Below are positions 56,930 to 64,000 of a stretch of 64,000 nucleotides of DNA, one piece after another. Position 1 is the stretch's first letter. Each line of letters starts with the position of its first letter. The translations under genes and the position numbers were made by a program. Location: positions 56,613,415 through 56,677,414 of the forward strand of contig OX393578.1 of NCBI GenBank assembly GCA_947652605.1, in the 5' to 3' direction. The notes under the pieces are model-generated. The model ran no database searches. It saw only the letters and a list, made by a program, of their open reading frames with translations, and was not told the origin of the DNA. The DNA comes from Elmis aenea. Its lineage: Eukaryota > Arthropoda > Insecta > Coleoptera > Elmidae.

Positions 56930-57185
56930 TAGTTCGGCTCATAATACACTTTATTAATCTTTATTATATATTCAAAGTTGCCAACAAGAAACAAGCTTAT
57001 TTATTCCAGTAACAAAATTCCGGAAGTTCTTGAGCTGATAAATTCTTTGAGGGCGTTTTTAACTAGCTTGATTGTTGAAAACCTTATTTTGTAAGAAGAG
57101 ATCGGGGTGCTTGACGAAGTGGTAGTCAAAAGGCGAAAGGTCCGGTGAGTATGTCGGATGAAAGTTTCGTATCCCAGTCGGTTCG
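56930..57185 (-). pseudogene. Mariner transposase C-terminal fragment
   Basis: The - strand reads HPTYSPDLSPFDYHFVKHPD, then FNNQAS, and after a stop FRNFVTGINKLVSCWQL, the usual mariner end (GINKLVSRWQKCI). At least two stops. Confidence 0.72.
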
Positions 57186-57577
57186 ACTCGCGCTTGTTTT
57201 GCGTTATTAATTCAATTGTTGAAATTTAGCGCAAATAAATAATAAAAATAAAATGATTTTTACAAAAGTATAGCACGAAATTTAAGCTTTTACAACATAT
57301 AGGTATAACATGAACACAGTGAAATAAGTTTTTATTCAAAAACCAAACGCCAAAGTGTAAAAACAAAAAACCAACATTATTTTCTTACAAAACTAGTGTA
57401 TGGACATACAATGTCTATTTTGCAATTATTTTACTTTTTGATTGGTTTCCCATACTCTATACCACAACCAAGTAATATTGCGTAATATATCCAGGGCCCA
57501 AGCAAAGGTATCTGGCGCCCCTGGGCAAAGACAATTTGGGCGCCTCCATTGTTTAAATGTGCGTATGTGTCTATATA

Positions 57578-57960
57578 CAGGGTGATTCATAAATATTGCG
57601 AAAAACTTCGGCTGGTAATTCCTTATCAAAAATTAAGGGAGGCTTTTATATAACTTTTTCTCCTTAGACGTCTCCTTTCATAGTTACACCCCCATAAAGG
57701 GAACGGTGAAAGTAGGTTTTCATTTTATTTCTCTAATTTGGAGAAATGTAGGAAAATGACGTTCGGTAGATGTTTTTTCCGTATGAAAAGGTTTTCCACG
57801 GTAATATTTTCAATGATCTCCCTTCTTTACGAGAGGCTGAAAAGTGCGACCCCTGTTGGTTCTTTTATCAGGCTTTTTGGAGACATGAAATTTTGCAATT
57901 TAAATTTTTTTAAAGCTTTATTTATGTAGAACCTTTCTCGATTCTTTAATTTTGTAACCA
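57578..57960. mobile_element. Foldback MITE, copy E, one arm
   Basis: Starts CAGGGTGATTCATAAATATT after TA (57576-57577). Diverged left arm of the same family as copies A-D; no right arm. Confidence 0.75.
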
Positions 57961-59051
57961 ACACCATTAAGAAGTTTGCCAAGAGCCACGAAGAAAAGCT
58001 CCATCAACACGTAAACGTCGAGACGATCCAGACATTAATACATTTGTACACAAATATCATGTAAATATTACCCTTTTTTACGAAGAAAACTGACGCCGCT
58101 ATAACCTGGCACCCCTAGGCGATTGCCTAGACTCGCCTAATGGTAAAACCGGCCGTGAATATATCATATTTTTGTTACTAACTGAAAGGTTCAACACGAG
58201 ATGGTGACTAAATTACTTTTTTTGATGTTCAGTCTGTTACGATAAGAAATTGATGATTTGTATTTGAGTTGGTTATAACTTTTCTAATTTAAGTTTGTCA
58301 ATTGAATAAGTTTATGAGGCAAAGCATATGAGCAGATGCTTCTTCGGTTACTTTAGATTGATTTATTAAAAATTATTTCGCATGATTAAAAATGAACACT
58401 TTCCGACTTCTAAACTGTTAAAATTTTAAAGTTTGTGTTAATTATCACGGAAGGTAGTATTTGGTCGTTTGTAAAATGAAATTGCAAGGCTAATTGATAA
58501 TTATTCTGCCACGATTCTAAATTGTGTTTTATTGAAACGAGTTCGTGGATAAATCTTTATTGTTTTAGCTGCAGTATTATGGTGTGCAAGGCATATTTGC
58601 AGCTCAATTAGTGGAAAGTTTTTATTACACTGAAAGCCAATTATTTTTAATGACGTGCATTTTTCCGATAAAAGCAATTATTAACCTGTAAATTGAAACA
58701 TTTTTGTTTGTAAATTGCAAGAGATTTCTGCGTCTGTTTGTTAAAATGTAAAGTTTAACGATTAATTTCTGTTTCTGATCGTTGGATTTAATGTTACATA
58801 GTACGTATACTAAGCTTTATTTATTGAGAATTCAAAACAAAATAGTAGACGGAGAAAAGTGAAATTCAAGTCTTTATTTTAGTTAGTTCTTTATCTGCCA
58901 TTTAAGGTTGAATTTTCAAAACTTAACCAGCAAATAAGCATTCAATGGTACCTCTATATTCGTCAGCTCCGACAAATCCAATATTCGTCACCTGTTTTTG
59001 ACAAAAATGCTCAAATATTAGTCCGAAAATTCAGTTCGTCAGGAAATTTAA
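57961..59051. other. AT-rich DNA, no gene seen
   Basis: Nothing recognised. Confidence 0.3.
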
Positions 59052-60020
59052 CACTCCGTTGCTCGCGCTCACTTTTGTTACGTTAGTGATCGCGTCGGAT
59101 ACCATGGTAACCCTCTGGCAATAATAGTTTTTAACGACTTTTAAAAAACTATTTTTGAATGTTTGTAGTATAATATAACATGAACATTACAATTATGACA
59201 GAAATGCATTATAAAAAAAAGTAGCGTTAATGTTTATTACAATTTTCTAAATAGGTAGTCGCATTTTTCGCCTCACTCCTGGTTTCTGACAATTCAGCGA
59301 TTATATTACGTGCAGCTGTTCTTTTACTTTTTTGAAAACATTCTTTCTCCAGTGAGTAAAGTTATCTTTGTGTATCTACATTGTATGAATCGTTATTTCT
59401 ACCAGAATTGATGTCTTGCTCTGTTTCCGATTCATGTTCGCTAAAATTTTCTCCTCCGTATTCATAGTCTTCCAAATCACATTCGGATTTTTCATCTTCA
59501 CTGTCTTCAATATATATTTCGTTCTCCTCAATTTCCTCCATCTACTTACACCACTGCTCTGGATTTTTACTTTGGGACATGGTCTAAGTTTCACGAAAAT
59601 GAATATATAATTGCAAACAAAAAAAAAAATCATACGTAGGAATTTAAAATGTTCAAATCGGATGATATTATTTTAAAGATTTCAAATTATCAATAACAAT
59701 CGTTTATACAAATAAGGAAGCATTAATATAATAGTAAAAACAAAAATAACATGAAAGCTACCTTACGAACAAAACTCGAGCTATAAAAATAAAAATCACG
59801 TTAGTGATCGCGCGGTATACTCAGGTATCCCAAGCGTAATTTTTTTAAGTTATCAGCTATTATAGCACTGGTCACTGATAACCAATAAGGCTAACTAAGC
59901 CTACAAAGTAAGATGAAAAGGTACTGAAATGACAAAGCCATAATATTGTGCCACTTGACAAAAATTTGTAGAAATACATCACTGGGATACTATAGTATCC
60001 CGCGCGAGCACTGGAGTGTT
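59052..60020 (-). mobile_element. Degraded piggyBac-like element
   Basis: TTAA at 59048-59051 and 60021-60024. Ends CACTCCGTTGCTCGCGC and, reversed, CACTCCAGTGCTCGCGCG, with both sides carrying GTTAGTGATCGCG or GGGATAC-type subterminal motifs. A transposase N-terminal remnant remains. Confidence 0.65.
59245..59580 (-). pseudogene. piggyBac transposase N-terminal relic
   Basis: From ATG at 59580: MSQSKNPEQWCK, an in-frame stop, then the acidic MEEIEENEIYIEDSEDEKSE and SEHESETEQD, another stop, and SKRTAARNIIAELSETRSEA with KNATT. The RT...NI...A.NA.T pattern is that of piggyBac transposases at the start of the conserved domain. No catalytic domain left. Confidence 0.65.
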
Positions 60021-60077
60021 TTAAAAAATATATATACTGTCATATGGAGATTTTCTTGCTGAATTCGATATTGCAAA

Positions 60078-60142
60078 AATATACTGGGTGTTCAATTAAA
60101 AAAACAACCTTTAGTGACGCCCCACTTTTATGAAACGCCCTG
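60078..60142. mobile_element. Tiny element with mariner-like ends
   Basis: ACTGGGTGTTCAATTAAAAA and CGCCCTG|TA bound 65 bases. May be a solo remnant. Confidence 0.3.
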
Positions 60143-60866
60143 TATACTTGAAACTAATTTTAAAACATGCACGTCTGCAAATTTTATAAAATTCATTAAA
60201 AACTTTTTTTTAAATAAGTTGACATTAGGGCAATAATGAACTTTATCACACTACTGGCGCACCTTGTACGTCAGGCGAAATAAAGATTTGTATAATTAAT
60301 ATATTATACTATGACTGTAACTGATAAAGAGACGAGAGTCTATAAACTGGCATTTTATTTTGACGAGAGATCTTAAAAAAAAAATGAAATTAGGCATTAA
60401 ACTAAACTTAATTATATTAAACATGCATATATTTTAAAACATCGAGGCAAATTTCGTATAAAACCCGTTATTTAACATAACTTGAGCACCGTAGAGGGAA
60501 AATATCTTTATTTAATTTAACACAAAGTGGTTTAAAGATCTTTATGTCCAATAAATTGGTTCTTTATTTGCATGTTAATTAGAAATTAAAGCGACATTTT
60601 ACGGAGTTCAACAATCTTCGTTGGGGGCGCTATAAATTTAATGTGAACCAAGACGAGGCACGCTGATATTTTAATTTTAACGATTGAATCTCAATATTTG
60701 TTGTGAACCCCCTAGTGTCTTATATTAGAGTCGACGCTTGTGGCACCTGAAAATATTACATTTTCGCTGAAAAGGTACTGAAATTCACAGCTGCGACTTG
60801 CGATTATGCGTTTTATTGATTTAAAGGAGATATGTTCAAGTGAAGATTTAACCTGTTTTAGTATAC
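60143..60866. other. AT-rich DNA, no gene seen
   Basis: Nothing recognised. Confidence 0.3.
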
Positions 60867-61600
60867 AGGGTGGCCCAAAAATAATTATATGACAATGATA
60901 ATGTTTATGGGTCTTTTAAACCAAATTTAACAAGAATACGTCCAGTTGCTCTAGAGACAAACAAAAATATGTGGCGAGTTTAGCTGAAAGAAGTAGCCAA
61001 AAAAGTTCGTGCGGTTTTTGATGGTAAAATATAAAAATTTATTATAGAAACCAGTAACACACTGTTATTCATCGAAATAATTACCATCACACTCAATAAC
61101 CTTTTGCCAACGTGACGCCAATTTTTGTATGCCGTTATTGAAGAAATCCACGGATTTTCAGTCAAAAAATTGACATACTGCATTTATTACATCAACTCGA
61201 GCTTTGAACTGCCTATGCCTAATACAGTTGTCAAAGCCAAGAAAAGGTGGTAATCGCTTGGCGAAAAGTCAGGAGATTACCAAGGGTGTGGTTACGTCTA
61301 CCAGCCGTTCAGAATTTTTTTCCGGGTGACTTTTGCGGTATGAGGTCTAGCATTGTCCTGTGAAAGTGGCACTTTTTTGGATTGATCAAAAAAAGCTGTT
61401 CCTGAATAAGTGCTGCCTGTACTCGCTGAAGCTGTTCACAATAGAGCACAGCAGTGATGGTTTGACCTGTTTCCAAAAACTCATAATGGACAATTCCGGC
61501 TGCTGTCAACCAACTAACTACACAATAAAATCTTTTTTCTACTACCACAATGCAAATGGCTCTTACCGTACAGCCTGCATGCATAGCAAGTGAGGGTCTA
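60867..61600 (-). pseudogene. Mariner relic with transposase C-terminal part
   Basis: The end at 60867 reads CAGGGTGGCCCAAAAATAAT after TA. On the - strand, GIVHYEFLETGQTITAVLYC and EQLQRVQAALIQEQ (near 61500-61390) and the last exon-like end NGIQKLASRWQKVIECDGNY FDE (near 61130-61065, another frame) are mariner motifs. The 5' part of the element is missing where the 14-bp array element begins. Confidence 0.78.
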
Positions 61601-61603
61601 GGA

Positions 61604-62446
61604 ACATTCTTCGCCCACAATTCTTCGCCCACAAGTCTTCGCCCACAATTCTTCGCCCACAATTCTTCGCCCACAATTCTTCGCCCACAATTCTTCATGA
61701 ACAATTCTACGCCCACAATTCTTCGCCCAAAATTCTTCGCCCACAATTCTTCGCCCACAATTTTTCGCTCACAATTCTTCGCCCACAATTCTTTGCCCAC
61801 AATTCTTCGCCCACAATAAATTGCCTTCACAATTCTTCGCCGCGAAAATTCTTTGGCCGCCACAATTTTTTGCTGCATACAAGTTTATCACAAATTTTAA
61901 TTGTAAATGTGATTGTTTTTATTTATAACGTAATTTTTACAGATAATTTTACATCAGCCTGAAGTTGTTTCTTGTATATTAATACTTCTTTTTTTAATAT
62001 TATGTTTAAAAGTTGCTACATAAATAGCTTATGTTGTGATTTTTAATCTTTGTTATTAAAGTATTAATAAAAATTAAATTAACCTAACTGGACCTGACCG
62101 AACCTAATGTAAAATAATCTGTAAAATTACGTTATAAATAAAAACAATCTCATTTAAAAACAAAATTTGTGATATGCTTGTATGAGGAGAAAAATTGTTG
62201 CAGCGAAGAGTTAGGGCGGCAAAGAATTGTGTAGGTGAAGAATTGTTGGCAAAGAATTGTGGAGGCGAAGAATTGTGGGCGATAATTTGTGGGCGAAGAA
62301 TTGTGGGTGAAGAATTGTGGGCGACGAATTGTGGGCGAAGAATTGTGGACAAAGAATTGTGGGCGAAGAATTGTGGGCGAAGAATTGTGGGCGAAGAATT
62401 GTGGGCGAAGAATTGTGGGCGAAGAATTGTGGGCCAAGAATTTTCC
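61604..62446. mobile_element. Foldback (FB-like) element with 14-bp repeat arms
   Basis: The left arm (about 61604-61860) is roughly 14 copies of CGCCCACAATTCTT; the right arm (about 62195-62446) is the same unit inverted (GAAGAATTGTGGGC). Inside lie an 80-bp inverted pair (CATACAAGTTTATCACAAAT near 61877 and its partner ending near 62185) and an AT-rich centre of about 160 bp. Tips read GGAACATTCTT and, reversed, GGAAAATTCTT. Long frames in the arms, such as repeats of NCGRRIVGEELWAK, are artefacts of 3 x 14 = 42 nt. The layout resembles Drosophila FB elements. Confidence 0.85.
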
Positions 62447-63587
62447 GGACACGATAAAATTCACAGTAGATATTAAAAAATACGAAGAGATGAGAGTCTA
62501 GATGATGGTCCAGCATACTACGAGAGATGAACCGAAGTACGCGATTGTTAGTTACAATTATTCATATTACGCAAACAAATATTTTAAGCTAGATGCAAAA
62601 TTTCAAGGATTATTAAAATTCCTAGAATAATTGTAGTCAATATCATGTTTATGGGATATTATAATAAAATTAAAGCAATTGCGAAGAAGCTTTTTCAGAG
62701 CGAAAAAATTCCTTTTCTTAGCGTGTTTCATAACTATTCTTATCAAGATTTTTTCAATTGTCTGAATAAAACCGATTATTTACATTTGTGTACCACTTTT
62801 ATTTATCAAATAATTTTACGCCTTTTTTGTTACGTTGCCCCTTTTTTATCGCGTTCTTCAGGTCTGTTACTCATAATTCAATTCGACGTCAGAACCAACT
62901 GAAACTATCAATGGTCCAAGCGTTTGATGCGATTTATCTAGCAAAAAAACGGTCAAAGGCAGAGGGCGTGTGAAGCAGGATGTGGCGCATAATTTAATAT
63001 TAAAGCACCTAGAAAACCGGATGGCATTTCTGTTTATATCACGTAGTTACGTTAAGACCAGCGATCTGAATTAATGTACTAAAATCCGCATTAATATAGC
63101 CCGACTGGGGTTGACCTAACCGTAAAATTTGTACTATCTCCAATACATTACCCTGTAAAGCGCAGAAAATGGAGCAATCGGGCATACATTGGTTATGCCT
63201 CCAACCAAATAATTATATAGCACAGATATTATCGTCTACCAAAACTGTTCCCAACTAGTTTACAGTGTGATGCAAAATTAACAGACCTTTTTGTTTGATT
63301 ATAACAGTTCATGTAATTCCCACAAATTTGTTTGATAAAGGAAAAGGAAAGCATTTAAAGTTTAAACCCACACATTATCTAAAAAGACACGTTTTCCTAA
63401 GGCAAAATTATTTTCAAGACTCACGTTTTTTAAACAGTTCTTTATTCATTCATCGATTTTTAAATTAAACTTATTTTTATTAATAAATCGATCACTCACA
63501 CACCCAACAATTTTTTTTAAACATTTAGACTTATATGTAGAGAATTACGGGACAGTGGTCACGAGTTATAAAAAATACTCTTTACAT
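62447..63587. other. AT-rich DNA, no gene seen
   Basis: An 85-codon + strand frame at 62645-62902 has no recognisable motif. Confidence 0.3.
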
Positions 63588-63634
63588 GAGCCAAATATTT
63601 CGAGTCTTTTTTGGACTCCTCATCAGTAGCTACA
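63588..63634 (-). ncRNA. Candidate hammerhead ribozyme (short stem III type)
   Basis: The - strand reads CTACTGATGAGGAGTCC then AAAAAAGACTCGAAATATTT. Core CTGATGA, one extra G, stem II GAGTC/GACTC with loop CAAAAAA, GAA, palindromic ATAT as stem III, then T as cleavage nucleotide. Stem I pairs TAGCTA before the core with TGGCT after the cleavage site, with one G-T pair. Same layout as the 53.6-kb candidate, with a different sequence. Confidence 0.5.
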
Positions 63635-63796
63635 AAACATAACAGTGCTGGTATAAATACAGTAGCGATAAATTTAAAGTACATAACATGTGTCAAATCG
63701 TACAAAAAAGCAATAATATAATTAATTGTTATATTATTGCGTTTAATTAACCTCGCTCATCGGTGAGTATTTAAATAAGTATTTTACACGGGTGTA

Positions 63797-64000
63797 GGAA
63801 CATTCTTCACCCACAATTCTTCGCCCACAATTCTTCGCCCACAATTCTTCGCCCACAATTCTTCGTCCACAATTCTTCGCCCACAATTCTTCGCCCACAA
63901 TTCTTCGCCCACAGTTCCTCGCCCACAATTTCTCGCCCACAATTCTTGGCCAACAATTCTTCGCCACAAGAATTGTGGACGAAGAATTGTGGGCGAAGAA
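63797..64000. mobile_element. Second 14-bp array element, cut by window edge
   Basis: Begins GGAACATTCTTCACCC like the 61.6-kb copy, has about 12 units to 63968, then turns directly into the inverted unit (CAAGAATTGTGGACGAAGAA) with no 80-bp core between. Continues beyond base 64000. Confidence 0.8.

Noticed and set aside
61309..62516. Long frames rich in NCGRRIVGEELWAK or HNSSPTILRPQF on both strands
   Set aside because: They come from reading a 14-bp DNA repeat in three frames (42 nt = 14 codons). Only the mariner piece at the end of the 61309-61878 frame is real.

Overview
The window is AT-rich animal DNA, most likely from an insect and possibly a beetle. Genes have short introns of 50-70 bp alongside large transposon-filled ones. 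Start contexts are of the CAAAATG type. Most of the sequence is relics of mariner/Tc1, hAT, piggyBac and non-LTR elements. The species cannot be named from this window.

Two host genes are visible. The 3' half of a biogenic-amine transporter of the SLC6 family (dopamine-transporter-like) lies on the + strand in five exons between 3442 and 6001; its 5' exons are to the left of the window. On the - strand lies a complete coding sequence for an ANKIB1-type RING-between-RING ubiquitin ligase, in 13 exons between 24552 and 13892 (predicted 1454 aa). Every junction joins in frame and one intron is GC-AG. A CpG-rich, TATA-containing segment near 29.55-29.72 kb, followed by a strong splice donor, is the likely promoter and first (leader) exon of this gene.

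Almost everything else is mobile DNA. 0-2.3 kb: an autonomous-looking hAT element with an open 621-codon transposase, inside the transporter gene. 4.6-5.6 kb: a foldback element beside a LINE relic. 9-12.6 kb: two MITEs, a mariner relic and a LINE. 15.9-23.2 kb: the large introns of the ligase gene carry hAT, LINE and an unclassified inverted-repeat element whose terminus overlaps a splice acceptor and the start of the last exon. 24.7-31.1 kb: leader intron and flank with three copies of a TA-flanked foldback MITE. 32.2-44.2 kb: a DD41D mariner with arms of about 500 bp, a Jockey-like LINE, a mariner-derived foldback element and nested hATs. 45.5-64 kb: further hAT, mariner, LINE and piggyBac relics.

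The most unusual items are two candidate hammerhead ribozymes with very short palindromic stem III (53.6 kb + strand; 63.6 kb - strand), a foldback element whose inverted arms are arrays of a 14-bp unit (61.6-62.4 kb, with a second copy running off the right edge), and the transposon-derived splice acceptor and exon start in the ligase gene.
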